The notes below the pieces were generated by a model. That model had not been told where the DNA came from. It saw nothing but the letters and a program-made list of their open reading frames with translations, and did not search any database. A DNA stretch of 64,000 bases from Afipia sp. GAS231 (GTDB lineage: Bacteria; Pseudomonadota; Alphaproteobacteria; Rhizobiales; Xanthobacteraceae), in assembly GCF_900103365.1 (NCBI RefSeq), contig NZ_LT629703.1, forward strand, positions 372,001-436,000. The letters run 5' to 3'. Position numbers and translations under genes: made by a program. Of the stretch, positions 1-8,990 are shown one piece after another (within the stretch, counting starts at the first letter, position 1; each line of letters opens with the position of its first letter).

Positions 1-86
1 TCCGCCTTGGCATCGAGATCCGATGCGGGAACGCTGATCTTGAACTCGTGCTTCAATCCCTCGGCGAGGGTTTCGGTGACCTGCAT
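1..86 (-). CDS. tig: Trigger factor, N-terminal end (partial)
   Basis: Only the first 28 codons lie in the window; the gene runs off the left edge. The translated start, MQVTETLAEGLKHEFKI, is the typical N-terminus of the ribosome-bound peptidyl-prolyl isomerase and chaperone trigger factor, whose first beta strand begins with MQV(T/S)ET and leads to the ribosome-binding domain. The protein acts at the ribosomal exit tunnel on nascent chains. It is transcribed away from the tRNA-Leu gene, which lies just upstream on the same strand. Identification rests on a short stretch, but the stretch is characteristic. Confidence 0.85.
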   Translation of the reverse strand, partial: MQVTETLAEGLKHEFKISVPASDLDAKA

Positions 87-248
87 GGTGTCAATCTTCT
101 TCCGCTTGCGCCGGGCCAGATGGCCCTGACAGTGTTCAATCTGGTCGACGCGCAGCCTATTGGCCTGCGCCGGTGGTTCGGCTGACCCTTCCCCAACCGG
201 GAAACAGGCCCTCCAGTATTCGTCATGCAAACGCTTGAATAGAGCGCT

Positions 249-333
<85 letters not shown>

Positions 334-467
334 GTGATAGCATCCAGTCCGGCCGCGATGCCGCGAGCGGCGGGCTTATAACATGCGCCCACCGGTCCGC
401 AGCAAAAAAATGGGCTCGCTGGCAGGTCCGGGGCAAGGCGCCACAGGCTGGACAGACATCCCCAAAA

Positions 468-1817
468 ATGGTCCGCATCGGTCCGATGACAAGCCCCAAA
501 TTGAGCCCAAAATCCGTTCTGGACCGACGCGAGCTGATGGCCGGGCTGGGCGCTGTGGCGCTCGCCCCGTTCTCGCCCGCAGCAGGCCTCGCGCAAGGGC
601 TGGCTCAAGGGCGGCCCGTGGCAGTTCAGGCCAAGCCCGCCAGCCTCGCGCTGCGCCCGGACGCGGCCGCAACGCCGATCTGGGCCCTGCAGGGGCCTGA
701 GCTCGGCTTCGGGCGCGGCGAGACCGTCGAGATCGCCTTTGCCAACGAACTACCGGTCCCGGCCCTGCTCGACATCCGCGGACTGGACGGCGTTGCCGCG
801 GCCGAGCCGCTGACCGGCCGCGCGCCGCTCGCAGCCGGGGCAAAAGAAACCCTGCAACTGCCTCTGCGGCATGCCGGAACGCTGCTGTGCGGGCTTGGGC
901 TACACGGCGACGGCCAGGCCCGGCCGTCCCAGGTGCGGGCGCTGGTGGTCCGCGAGAGCCAGCCCGTTGCGGTCGACCGCGACGAGGTGGTCTTGATTGA
1001 GGACTGGCGCATCCGCGCCGATGGAACTGCAATCCCGCCGGGCATGGATCCCGGCGATTCGATGCCAGTCCAGACCATTAACGGCCGACCTTCGCTCGAT
1101 CTCTCAGTTCGAAGCAATGAACGCGTAAGGCTACGCTTCATCAATGCGGGCCAGCGCACTGTTTTTGCAGCCAAACTGGACGGGGTCGAGGTTCGCGTCA
1201 TGGCCCTCGACGGGCAGCCAGCCGAGCCGTTCGTGGCCCGAAATGGCGCGCTGGTGATCGCGCCGGGCGGCCGGGTCGACGTTTTCGTCGACATCACGGG
1301 TGCGGCGGGCACGACCTATCCAGTTCTGCTCCACGACGGCCGCAACGCCCGCCCGATCGGCAAACTGACCGTCTCGAACGAACCGCCGCTCCGCCCCGCG
1401 CCGCAGCCCGCGGCCCCGCCGCTGCCCTCCAACGGCCTGCCGGCGCAGCTCGACTTGAAGAGCGCCTCACGGGTCGATCTGGCGCTCGGCGGCCCACCGG
1501 CCGAATGGGGACCGCCGGCGACCTTTTCGAAAAACGCCCCGCCCGCCTTCCGGGCCAAGGCCGGACGTACCGTCGTGCTGGCGCTGACCAACCGCGCCGC
1601 GATCGCCACCGTCTTTCACCTTCGCGGCCATCATTTCCGGCTGCTCGACCGGCTCGACGATGGCTGGAAGCCGTTCTGGCTCGATACGCTGGCGGTCGAG
1701 CCCGGCCAGACCCAGCGAATCGCGTTCTCAGCCGACTATGTCGGGCGCTGGCTGATCGAACAGGTTGCGGCCGACTGGGCCGCGCCACGGCTGGTGCGGT
1801 GGTATTCTGTAGAGTGA
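468..1817 (+). CDS. Multicopper oxidase-like Tat-exported protein with degenerate copper sites
   Basis: A 449-residue protein with a twin-arginine signal near residues 19-40 (DRRELMAGLGAVALAPF), so it is probably exported folded to the periplasm. The rest has the cupredoxin-repeat look of the multicopper oxidase/FtsP(SufI) superfamily: a middle domain containing INGRPSLDLSV and RLRFINAG, and a C-terminal domain containing FHLRGHHFRLL at about residue 383. The C-terminal HCHxxxH signature expected of true laccases is absent; that place reads WLIEQVAADW (from about residue 428). Copper oxidation is therefore doubtful, and a structural role like FtsP or a changed function is possible. Neither the ATG at 468 nor the in-frame ATG at 486 has a good ribosome site, so the start is uncertain. 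Confidence 0.75.
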   Translation: MVRIGPMTSPKLSPKSVLDRRELMAGLGAVALAPFSPAAGLAQGLAQGRPVAVQAKPASLALRPDAAATPIWALQGPELGFGRGETVEIAFANELPVPALLDIRGLDGVAAAEPLTGRAPLAAGAKETLQLPLRHAGTLLCGLGLHGDGQARPSQVRALVVRESQPVAVDRDEVVLIEDWRIRADGTAIPPGMDPGDSMPVQTINGRPSLDLSVRSNERVRLRFINAGQRTVFAAKLDGVEVRVMALDGQPAEPFVARNGALVIAPGGRVDVFVDITGAAGTTYPVLLHDGRNARPIGKLTVSNEPPLRPAPQPAAPPLPSNGLPAQLDLKSASRVDLALGGPPAEWGPPATFSKNAPPAFRAKAGRTVVLALTNRAAIATVFHLRGHHFRLLDRLDDGWKPFWLDTLAVEPGQTQRIAFSADYVGRWLIEQVAADWAAPRLVRWYSVE

Positions 1818-1820
1818 GTT

Positions 1821-3320
1821 TTAGTAGTCGATCCCGAACGCGTCGTAGAGCCGGCGCAGCACCGCAGGCAGCACTTCGGTGAGATCTTCCGCGATCAGGC
1901 CGGGGCCGGCTTCGCGCGCGCCTTCGCCGTGCATCCACACCCCGATGCAGGCGGCCTCATAGGCCGGCACGCCTTGCGCCAAAAAACCCGCGATCATACC
2001 GGCCAGCACGTCGCCGGCGCCGGCGGTCGCAAGCCACGGCGGCGCGTTGCTGGCGATGCTGGCGCGCCCATCCGGTGACGCCACCACCGTATCCGGTCCC
2101 TTCAACAGCACCACGGCGCCGCAGCGTTCGGCCGCGGCGCGCACGCGTTCGAGCTTGGAGCGGCCCGGATGCTTGTTGCTGCTGTCGCTGAACAGACGCG
2201 GAAACTCGCCTTCATGCGGGGTCAGCACCACCTGCGGATCTTCGCTGGCCTTGATCTGCTCAAACAGGCGGTCCGGCGCCTCGGCAAAACTGGTCAGCGC
2301 GTCGGCGTCGAGCACGAGGCTACGTTTGGCCGACAGCGCGGTGTGAACGAGATCGCGCGTCCGCGCACCGACGCCAGCCCCCGGCCCGATCACGATGGCG
2401 TTGAGGCGCTTGTCGTTCAGCATGTCAGCAAATTCGACCGGCGTGTCGACCGCGCGCACCATCACCGCGGTCAGCGCCGCGGCGTTGACGACGAGCGCAT
2501 CGCGCGGCGACGCCACCGTGACGAGGCCAGCGCCGGCCCGTAGCGCGCCGCGGGCGGCGAGCCGCGCCGCACCGGTTGATGTGAGATCGCCGCACACCGC
2601 GACGGCGTGGCCACGGGCATATTTGTGGCCGTCGATCCCAGGCACGGGAAAGGATTGTTGCCAGGCTTCCGGAACGTTCTCAAACGTCTGCGGCCTGATT
2701 TCGTCGAGCACGAGCGCGTCGATCCCGATATCGGCGACGCGGACGTGGCCGCAATGTTTGCGTCCGGGCATCAACAGATGCGCCGGCTTGCGGCGGAAGA
2801 AGGTCACGGTTTCGACGGCGTCGATCGCAGCGCCCATCACCGCGCCCGACGTGCCGTTGATCCCGCTCGGCAGGTCGACCGCGAGCACCGGCGCACCGTT
2901 GGCGTTGACAGCCTCGATCATGTCGAGCGGATCGCCATTGACCGGGCGATTAAGTCCGGCGCCGAACAGCGCGTCGATGATCAGCGCCGGCTTGCCGATC
3001 GCCTGCGGGTTGAACGGCAGCACCGGATATTTCCAGCCGCGCGCGGCCAACGCCGCGTCGCCCGTGAGGCTGTCGCGCTCGCACAACAGAATGACCGAAA
3101 CGTCCCGGCCGCGGGCCGCAAGTTCAGCCGCCGCGACAAAACCGTCACCGCCATTGTTGCCGCGCCCGGAGACCACCACGATCGGCCCCTCCGCGACCAG
3201 ATCCATTGCGGCCTCGGCGACGGCTTGGCCCGCGCTCATCATCAGCGCGAAACCGGGCGTGCCACTGGCGATCGTCAGCCGGTCGGCGCGCTCCATTTCC
3301 GTCGTGGTCAAAACTTCCAT
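1821..3320 (-). CDS. nnr: Bifunctional NAD(P)HX epimerase/dehydratase
   Basis: A 499-residue protein combining the two activities that repair hydrated NAD(P)H. The N-terminal YjeF_N epimerase domain (about 1-215) carries VVSGRGNNGGDGFVAA and VDLPSGINGTSG. The C-terminal ribokinase-like dehydratase (about 230-490) carries LTPHEGEFPRLF and ATAGAGDVLAGMIAGFLAQG, the ADP/ATP-binding signature. The length matches the usual fused enzyme. The start MEVLTTTEMERADRLT is preceded by GAGGATTCGGC. In the window it is transcribed away from glnB, and its 3' end nearly abuts the convergent copper-oxidase-like gene. Confidence 0.93.
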   Translation of the reverse strand: MEVLTTTEMERADRLTIASGTPGFALMMSAGQAVAEAAMDLVAEGPIVVVSGRGNNGGDGFVAAAELAARGRDVSVILLCERDSLTGDAALAARGWKYPVLPFNPQAIGKPALIIDALFGAGLNRPVNGDPLDMIEAVNANGAPVLAVDLPSGINGTSGAVMGAAIDAVETVTFFRRKPAHLLMPGRKHCGHVRVADIGIDALVLDEIRPQTFENVPEAWQQSFPVPGIDGHKYARGHAVAVCGDLTSTGAARLAARGALRAGAGLVTVASPRDALVVNAAALTAVMVRAVDTPVEFADMLNDKRLNAIVIGPGAGVGARTRDLVHTALSAKRSLVLDADALTSFAEAPDRLFEQIKASEDPQVVLTPHEGEFPRLFSDSSNKHPGRSKLERVRAAAERCGAVVLLKGPDTVVASPDGRASIASNAPPWLATAGAGDVLAGMIAGFLAQGVPAYEAACIGVWMHGEGAREAGPGLIAEDLTEVLPAVLRRLYDAFGIDY

Positions 3321-3515
3321 GCCGAATCCTCAGTCCGATCGCCTCTTCCGGAGGCACACCACATCGCTAAAATACGGCCTGTTTTATCGCGATTGCATAC
3401 GAATTGACCGCTTTGCCTATTTGGTGAGCTTCGCTATCATGCGCCGCGTGGCCGAGCCTCTTCCGTTTGCCCGTTAAAAGTCTGATAACATTCCAAAATC
3501 AGGCGCATTAACAAC

Positions 3516-3532
3516 TTGGCATAGACCCTGCT
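3516..3532 (+). promoter_or_regulatory. Sigma-54 type promoter upstream of glnB
   Basis: TTGGCATAGACCCTGCT matches the RpoN -24/-12 consensus YTGGCACG-N4-TTGCW with the invariant GG and GC at the right spacing. It lies about 145 nt before the glnB start. Sigma-54/NtrC control of glnB is established for Bradyrhizobium japonicum, where tandem promoters were described. No convincing NtrC site was picked out by eye in the rest of the 3321-3677 interval, which otherwise contains no gene. Confidence 0.75.
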
Positions 3533-3590
3533 TTTGGGGAAGCCGGCGACGGGGCCGGCTTGGGATTGTCGAAGTTCACGACAATTGTGA

Positions 3591-4016
<426 letters not shown>

Positions 4017-4057
4017 GCCGGGTGCTATCCCGAATTTTGCGACTTAAAAAGAAAAAA

Positions 4058-4075
4058 AGGCTGCTTCGGCGGCCT
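4058..4075 (+). terminator. Short hairpin between glnB and glnA
   Basis: AGGCTGCTTCGGCGGCCT can form a 7-bp stem with a TTCG loop, including one G-T pair. It lies 42 nt after the glnB stop. A run of A residues precedes it but no T run follows on the plus strand, so it is at best a weak terminator or an mRNA-processing or stability element separating glnB from glnA. Confidence 0.4.
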
Positions 4076-4098
4076 GATTTCGTTTGTGAAACCCGGGT

Positions 4099-4139
4099 GT
4101 TCGAAATTTAGGCGTTTCGAAATCTGGCGTTTCGCTGGC
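4099..4139 (+). repeat. Imperfect tandem repeat in the glnA leader
   Basis: Three head-to-tail units, GTTCGAAATTTAGGC, GTTTCGAAATCTGGC and the shortened GTTTCGCTGGC, occupy the region 50-90 nt upstream of the glnA start. They sit where a glnA promoter or regulator-binding region would be expected. The function is unknown; slippage or multiple protein-binding sites are both possible. Confidence 0.5.
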
Positions 4140-4188
4140 GCAGTCTGATGTCGCTGAATTCTGGAAACCGCATCCATAAGAGGTATTC

Positions 4189-5598
4189 ATGAAGACCGCC
4201 AAAGACGTCCTCAAATCGATCAAGGACAATGACGTAAAATACGTCGACCTGCGCTTCACCGACCCGCGCGGCAAGTGGCAGCACGTGACTTTCGACATCG
4301 GCATGATCGACGAGGAAATCTTTGCCGAAGGCACCATGTTCGACGGCTCCTCGATTGCCGGCTGGAAGGCGATCAACGAATCCGACATGTGCCTGATGCC
4401 CGACCCCGTCACCGCGACGATCGATCCGTTCTTCGCCGAAACCACCATGGTCATCACCTGCGACGTGCTGGAGCCGACCACCGGCGAGCCCTACAACCGC
4501 GACCCGCGCGGCATGGCCAAGAAGGCCGAGGCGATGGTGAAGTCGATGGGCGTCGGCGACACCGTGTTCTTCGGACCGGAAGCCGAGTTCTTCGTGTTCG
4601 ACGACGTGCGCTTCGCTTGCACGCCCTACAACACCGGCTTCAAGCTCGACTCCTCCGAATTGCCGACCAACTCGGACACCGAGTATGAAGGCGGCAATCT
4701 CGGCCACCGCATCCGCACCAAGAGCGGCTACTTCCCGGTCCCGCCGCAGGACTCGGTGCAGGACATGCGCTCGGAAATGCTCGGCGCCATGGCCAAGATG
4801 GGCGTCAAGGTCGAAAAGCATCACCACGAAGTCGCTTCCGCCCAGCACGAGCTCGGCATGAAGTTCGACACCATGACGCTGATGGCCGACCAGATGCAGG
4901 TCTACAAATATTGCATCCATCAGGTCGCGCACATCTACGGCAAGACCGCCACCTTCATGCCGAAGCCGGTCTATGGCGACAACGGCTCGGGCATGCATTG
5001 CCACCAGTCGATCTGGAAGGACGGCAAGCCGGTATTCGCCGGCAACAAGTATGCCGACCTCTCGGAAACCTGCCTGCATTACATCGGCGGCATCATCAAG
5101 CACGCCAAGGCGATCAACGCCTTCACCAACCCGTCGACCAACTCCTACAAGCGCCTGGTCCCGGGTTATGAAGCCCCGGTGCTGCTCGCCTACTCCGCGC
5201 GCAACCGCTCGGCCTCCTGCCGCATCCCCTACACGGCGAACCCGAAGGCCAAGCGCGTCGAAGTCCGCTTCCCCGACCCGATGGCCAATCCCTATCTCGG
5301 CTTCGCCGCGATGCTGATGGCCGGCCTCGACGGCATCAAGAACAAGATCGATCCGGGTCCGGCGATGGACAAGGACCTCTACGATCTGCCGAAGGAAGAG
5401 CTGAAGCAGATCCCGACCGTGTGCGGTTCGCTTCGCGAAGCACTGGAAAACCTCGACAAGGACCGCGGCTTCCTCAAGAACGGCGGCGTGTTCGACGACG
5501 ACTTCATCGACGCCTACATCGAGCTGAAGATGAGCGAAGTCGAGCGCTACGAAATGACCCCGCATCCGGTCGAATTCGACATGTACTATTCGCTGTAA
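4189..5598 (+). CDS. glnA: Glutamine synthetase type I
   Basis: A 469-residue GSI that condenses ammonium and glutamate with ATP in the cytoplasm, the main ammonia-assimilation step. Family motifs are present: [10 protein letters not shown], the metal/ATP region [21 protein letters not shown], the glutamate-site [17 protein letters not shown] and RIP. The adenylylation site is intact at Tyr398 ([11 protein letters not shown]), so GlnE control is expected. The start has AAGAGG upstream. It follows glnB and is closed by a strong terminator. The last 39 bp, with the terminator, reappear at 8818-8919. Confidence 0.98.
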   Translation: MKTAKDVLKSIKDNDVKYVDLRFTDPRGKWQHVTFDIGMIDEEIFAEGTMFDGSSIAGWKAINESDMCLMPDPVTATIDPFFAETTMVITCDVLEPTTGEPYNRDPRGMAKKAEAMVKSMGVGDTVFFGPEAEFFVFDDVRFACTPYNTGFKLDSSELPTNSDTEYEGGNLGHRIRTKSGYFPVPPQDSVQDMRSEMLGAMAKMGVKVEKHHHEVASAQHELGMKFDTMTLMADQMQVYKYCIHQVAHIYGKTATFMPKPVYGDNGSGMHCHQSIWKDGKPVFAGNKYADLSETCLHYIGGIIKHAKAINAFTNPSTNSYKRLVPGYEAPVLLAYSARNRSASCRIPYTANPKAKRVEVRFPDPMANPYLGFAAMLMAGLDGIKNKIDPGPAMDKDLYDLPKEELKQIPTVCGSLREALENLDKDRGFLKNGGVFDDDFIDAYIELKMSEVERYEMTPHPVEFDMYYSL

Positions 5599-5661
5599 CG
5601 GCGAAACCCTTCATTGCACCCATGCCAAAGGCGCCCCTCGCGGGGCGCCTTTCTCGTTGTG
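5560..5661 (+). repeat. Direct repeat, left copy: glnA 3' end plus terminator
   Basis: This 102-bp stretch (the last 39 bp of glnA, its stop codon and the terminator) matches 8818-8919 without gaps and with four substitutions, about 96% identity by eye. The two copies lie 3258 bp apart in the same orientation and bracket a kinase/regulator/Crp-Fnr block. This copy is the functional one because it completes the glnA reading frame. Confidence 0.95.
5627..5652 (+). terminator. Rho-independent terminator of glnA
   Basis: The inverted repeat AAAGGCGCCCC-TCG-GGGGCGCCTTT, 29 nt after the glnA stop codon, forms an 11-bp GC-rich stem flanked by A and T residues. The T tract is short, as is common in GC-rich genomes. 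Confidence 0.85.
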
Positions 5662-5763
5662 GCGCGGCAAGCGTGCCTCGTCACATGGTTGCCGACAGGC
5701 CAAGATGAAGCGATGAAATCCAGACAATTCCTTGCCCCCCCCGGTCGCCGCCTCCGGCGCTGT

Positions 5764-6969
5764 TCAAGACTCAAGGACGGCGCGTTCAACGGGGATTTGA
5801 ATGATCCAAGCCGTGCCTTGTTCGGAGTTGACACTCACGCTTCCCCGCACCTGTTCGACAAGTCGGCGCACCAGGCCGAGTCCATGCCGCTTACTTTCGG
5901 CTTTGGGTGAGAAGCCGGTGCCGTCGTCGCTGATGTGCATGGTTGCGAAATCGCTGTCAGTGCAACGCACTGACACTAGAATTGAACCTCTCCTGCCGCC
6001 GGGGAATGCATGGTCATAGCTATTGGTGACCACCTCCGCGACCACGATACCCAACGCTGTCACCACGTCGAGATCGAGCACGATGGCGTCGCTATCGCAA
6101 GTAAGGGTAACGCTATCGGCCGCGCCTCCCTGGATCTCGGCGAGATTGACGCACAGCGATTTTATATAGCCTCCGAAATCGGTCGTTCGCGTCATCTCGT
6201 TTCCGAGCAGATGGTCGTACACCTGTGCCAAGGTCGAAACCCGCCGCGAGATCGCCTTGATGCCGCGTTGCCCCGCCTTGTCCGGCGTGTCGTCCAGTTG
6301 TTTGCTCAGCATCCCGTAAACCAGCTGCAGATTATTGCGCACCCGGTGTTGCAACTCTTCGGCGAGAACCTTTTTCTGTTCCAGCAGCCGATCCTTCTCG
6401 TCGACCAGGACTCGCATCCGCTCGACGGTGCTCTGCAGGATGCCGGTGCGTGCAGATGTCGCGACAGCTTCTGCGAGGACATTGGCGAAACCGGTCAGGA
6501 AATCGATGTCGTGCTGGTCGTAATCATGTCGTTGGTTGTTGTCGATCTCCAGCACGCCGTAGGGCTGATCCTCGCTGCCCTTGATAATGACGTCGATGGT
6601 CGAGACGATGCCGTGCTCGGCATAGAACGCCGGCAGCTCAAAATCATTGTCCTTGCGCAAATCGTTGCAGATCGACGGCTTTTCGGTGATGAAGGCGCGC
6701 CCCTGCGGTGAGGTTACGTCGGCCCGCGAGACGACATTTCCGATGACGCCGGTGTGCCAGCCATATCCGGCCTCAATGAGAAGATCGTTTTCCCCTTCGC
6801 GATAGCGGCACACCTTGGAATACGGCACGCTGAGACATTCAGCACAGACCCGAGCCGCTTCCGTCAGGATTTTCAGCAGATCGCTCTCACGAAGGGCAAA
6901 GCTGCCAAACTGGGCAACCGCCGCCTGCTGGCGAAGAAGCTTGCGAACTTGTGTGTCGTTTTCACTCAT
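5764..6969 (-). CDS. GAF-domain sensor histidine kinase (HisKA_2/HWE type)
   Basis: A 401-residue cytoplasmic kinase without membrane segments. A GAF-like sensor domain (about 25-175) is followed by a coiled linker and a dimerization/phosphoacceptor region with His208 in ELQHRVRNNLQLVYGML, the signature of the HisKA_2/HWE families rather than classical HisKA. The ATPase domain follows (ALGIVVAEVVTNSYDHAF as the N box, ISDDGTGFSPK and HGLGLVRRLVEQ as the G boxes). It overlaps the upstream response regulator by 4 nt (ATGA), so the two are co-translated partners. The signal is unknown. It lies within the segment flanked by the duplicated glnA 3' end. Confidence 0.9.
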   Translation of the reverse strand: MSENDTQVRKLLRQQAAVAQFGSFALRESDLLKILTEAARVCAECLSVPYSKVCRYREGENDLLIEAGYGWHTGVIGNVVSRADVTSPQGRAFITEKPSICNDLRKDNDFELPAFYAEHGIVSTIDVIIKGSEDQPYGVLEIDNNQRHDYDQHDIDFLTGFANVLAEAVATSARTGILQSTVERMRVLVDEKDRLLEQKKVLAEELQHRVRNNLQLVYGMLSKQLDDTPDKAGQRGIKAISRRVSTLAQVYDHLLGNEMTRTTDFGGYIKSLCVNLAEIQGGAADSVTLTCDSDAIVLDLDVVTALGIVVAEVVTNSYDHAFPGGRRGSILVSVRCTDSDFATMHISDDGTGFSPKAESKRHGLGLVRRLVEQVRGSVSVNSEQGTAWIIQIPVERAVLES

Positions 6970-7397
6970 GCCGGAGCCACGTGAGAGTTTGCTGCCGGCT
7001 GTAGCAACCGGAAGCCCTGGGGAAATGGTGGCTGCGCCTTTCCCGTGGTGACAATCTCGGCGACGATTTGCAGGCCGCGAATGAGATCGACAGAACGGTA
7101 GGGTTTGGCAAGACAGGCGTCGCCGTTGGTCAGAACCACCTGTGACATGTTGCCGGTGACATAAAGAATGCCCGGCCTGCCATCGGCGGCCAGTTGAGCT
7201 GCGACTTCAGTCCCAAGCCCCCCGCCGGCCAGCCGCAGATCAAGGATGACAAGGTCAGGCGCGGAATGCCGTATGCGCGCGACCGCGTCGCCGACCGTGC
7301 GGGCGATGCCGGTCACCTTGTAATCGTGCTCGACAAGAAGCTCTTCCAGGAAATCCGCCAGCATGAGGTCGTCCTCAACGATCAAAACCTTGAGCAT
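6966..7397 (-). CDS. Single-domain response regulator
   Basis: A 143-residue receiver domain: acidic pocket VEDD (residues 7-10), phospho-acceptor Asp53 (VILDLRL), conserved Thr in LYVTGN and Lys in LAKPY. A short C-terminal tail without a recognisable DNA-binding or enzymatic output domain follows, so it probably acts by protein-protein contact or as a phosphate relay. It is the first gene of a two-gene operon with the HisKA_2-type kinase, overlapping it by 4 nt. CheY-like partners of HWE kinases are common in this group. Confidence 0.9.
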   Translation of the reverse strand: MLKVLIVEDDLMLADFLEELLVEHDYKVTGIARTVGDAVARIRHSAPDLVILDLRLAGGGLGTEVAAQLAADGRPGILYVTGNMSQVVLTNGDACLAKPYRSVDLIRGLQIVAEIVTTGKAQPPFPQGFRLLQPAANSHVAPA

Positions 7398-7854
7398 GCA
7401 CAGTCCTCCAGCTCAGGGTCCGATCGAAATCGAACGTCCCTGCTTGCCTGACGAACCGCGTTCCGGTCTCCCAAGGGACGCCAGACCACAACATCTGAAT
7501 ATGGGGAATGAGCGCGCGGTACCGCCGCCTTGCATAACCAACAGGCCGCTGCGGGAATGGTTCCGCCGCGGACTTCACGTTGCGGAGTCCTTGATCTCGC
7601 ACGTCCTCCACCCGCGCCAATCCACGTCCGGTTTGGAACTCTGGGCTTCACATGGGACGTCGCAGTTCAGAAAACGCAACCTGCGACTCAGCCCCAAATG
7701 GTTTGCCCGGTCCGCGAGCAAAGTCTGGTCAATTTTGACCACGTCCGCGCCTCGTTAAGCGGATCGAAGGTCTTTAGTGAACAGACTTCCAACGCGCCGA
7801 CGCGCATGGTGTGAGTGCACCGCGTGGCGGCGAGGTGAATCTGGCGGAACGCTC
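7398..7854. other. Intergenic stretch without a recognised gene
   Basis: No reading frame here has a credible ribosome site or a familiar product. The only structure noticed is the perfect inverted repeat GGTCAA-TT-TTGACC at 7727-7740, which could be a regulator site. The stretch is upstream of the response regulator on the minus strand and so should hold that operon's promoter. Confidence 0.5.
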
Positions 7855-8037
7855 ATGACCAAGCCATGGCAGACACAATCCAGGAAAGTAGAAGCAGGCG
7901 CTCGGCACGGTAAACCGCTGCGTGGCGCGGTCAACGTTCGATCCGGGTCACGGAAAATGACAGCGACTCTGAAGCGGAGGGCGTTGAGGAAAAGGCCGCC
8001 CAAGCCGGCAGCTGCGGCGCAGTCCGTGATCGAATGA
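7855..8037 (+). CDS. Small basic hypothetical protein
   Basis: A 60-residue frame starting MTKPWQTQSRKVEAG, very rich in Lys and Arg, with GGCGGA 8 nt before the ATG. The composition suggests a nucleic-acid-binding or intrinsically disordered protein. No family was recognised with certainty; it resembles short basic proteins annotated as hypothetical in rhizobia. It could be spurious, since high-GC DNA readily gives basic frames. Confidence 0.4.
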   Translation: MTKPWQTQSRKVEAGARHGKPLRGAVNVRSGSRKMTATLKRRALRKRPPKPAAAAQSVIE

Positions 8038-8058
8038 AGGTTGCTCGTCGCTCGTTGG

Positions 8059-8733
8059 CTAATCCCGCTTGATCTGGGGTTTGTCGTGCAGAACGGCATT
8101 CAACAGCGAGTTATGGACTTCTATTTTTCCGTTATAGCTGATGAGTCCGAGTTTGCGGAATTTGTTCATGAAAAAACTGACGCGGGATCGGGTGGTGCCG
8201 ATCATCTCGGCCAGCGTCTCCTGCCTGATTGCGGGATTGATCGGCTGAGGGCTCCCTTCCTTTCCGAAGTGCGCGAGCAGGAGGAGAAGGCGCGCGAGCC
8301 GTTTCTCGCTGGAATTGAACAACTGATCGATCAGGTCTTCTTCAACCCGGCTGTTGCGCGTCAAAAGATACGCCATGAACATCTCAGAAAATTTCGGCTC
8401 GGTATGAAGGAGGCTAATCATCGCCTCCTTCTTTATCGAGGTGAGCAGGCATTCTTCCATCGCCGTCGTGGTTGCAATACGCAGTTGATGGCCGTTAAGG
8501 CAACCCTCGCCGAAAAACTGACCGGGTTCTAAAATTGCAACCACGGCTTCCTTTCCTTGCTGGGACAGCACCGCGAGCTTGACCCTGCCTTTCTGGATGT
8601 AGAATACCGAACCGGCGACGTCTCCCTGCGTGAAAATGTGTTCGTCCTTGTGAATTTCGAGGATCGTTCTCCCTGCTCCCACTTTGGCAAGAAACATCTT
8701 GGGATCAAAAGAGCCTTTGGCCGGCTTCCCCAT
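8059..8733 (-). CDS. Crp/Fnr-family transcriptional regulator
   Basis: A 224-residue regulator. The N-terminal cyclic-nucleotide-binding fold (about 20-135) shows GDVAGSVFYIQKGRVKL and EPGQFFGEGCLNG. The C-terminal winged helix (about 150-215) shows RQETLAEMIGTTRSRVSFFMNKFRKLGLI. The cysteine cluster needed for an FNR-type iron-sulfur centre is absent, so it is not an oxygen sensor of that kind. It is the rightmost gene of the segment enclosed by the duplicated glnA 3' end. Targets and ligand are unknown. Confidence 0.9.
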   Translation of the reverse strand: MGKPAKGSFDPKMFLAKVGAGRTILEIHKDEHIFTQGDVAGSVFYIQKGRVKLAVLSQQGKEAVVAILEPGQFFGEGCLNGHQLRIATTTAMEECLLTSIKKEAMISLLHTEPKFSEMFMAYLLTRNSRVEEDLIDQLFNSSEKRLARLLLLLAHFGKEGSPQPINPAIRQETLAEMIGTTRSRVSFFMNKFRKLGLISYNGKIEVHNSLLNAVLHDKPQIKRD

Positions 8734-8817
8734 GCAATGCCCTCCCCTTTTTTACAACTATAACGGGCAATGCAGTCGTTGCGGAATTCCTACTTTGGTC
8801 GAAGAATCCGTTCGGGA

Positions 8818-8919
8818 CCGCATCCGGTCGAATTCGACATGTACTATTCGCTGTAACGGCGAAACGCTTCACTGCACCAATGCCAAAGGCGCCCCTCGCG
8901 GGGCGCCTGTCTCGTTGTG
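8818..8919 (+). repeat. Direct repeat, right copy of the glnA 3' end plus terminator
   Basis: This copy reproduces the last codons of glnA (encoding [11 protein letters not shown] and the stop) and the terminator stem with four substitutions relative to 5560-5661. Here there is no glnA body upstream; the sequence before it belongs to the leader of the Crp/Fnr gene. It could still work as a terminator at about 8885-8910, although the final T run is interrupted by a G. Confidence 0.95.
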
Positions 8920-8990
8920 AGTCCAACAAGTTCGTCGAATTCTCTATCCATTCGAGAACAAGCGGTTCGGCGCCAGATCCGTTCTGGCTG

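Noticed and set aside
2395..3477. Long plus-strand frame opposite the nnr gene
   Set aside because: Low-complexity Ser/Ala/Arg composition typical of antisense reading; the minus-strand protein is clearly NAD(P)HX dehydratase/epimerase.
4108..5565. Long minus-strand frame opposite glnA
   Set aside because: Antisense shadow; glnA has all family motifs and the ribosome site.
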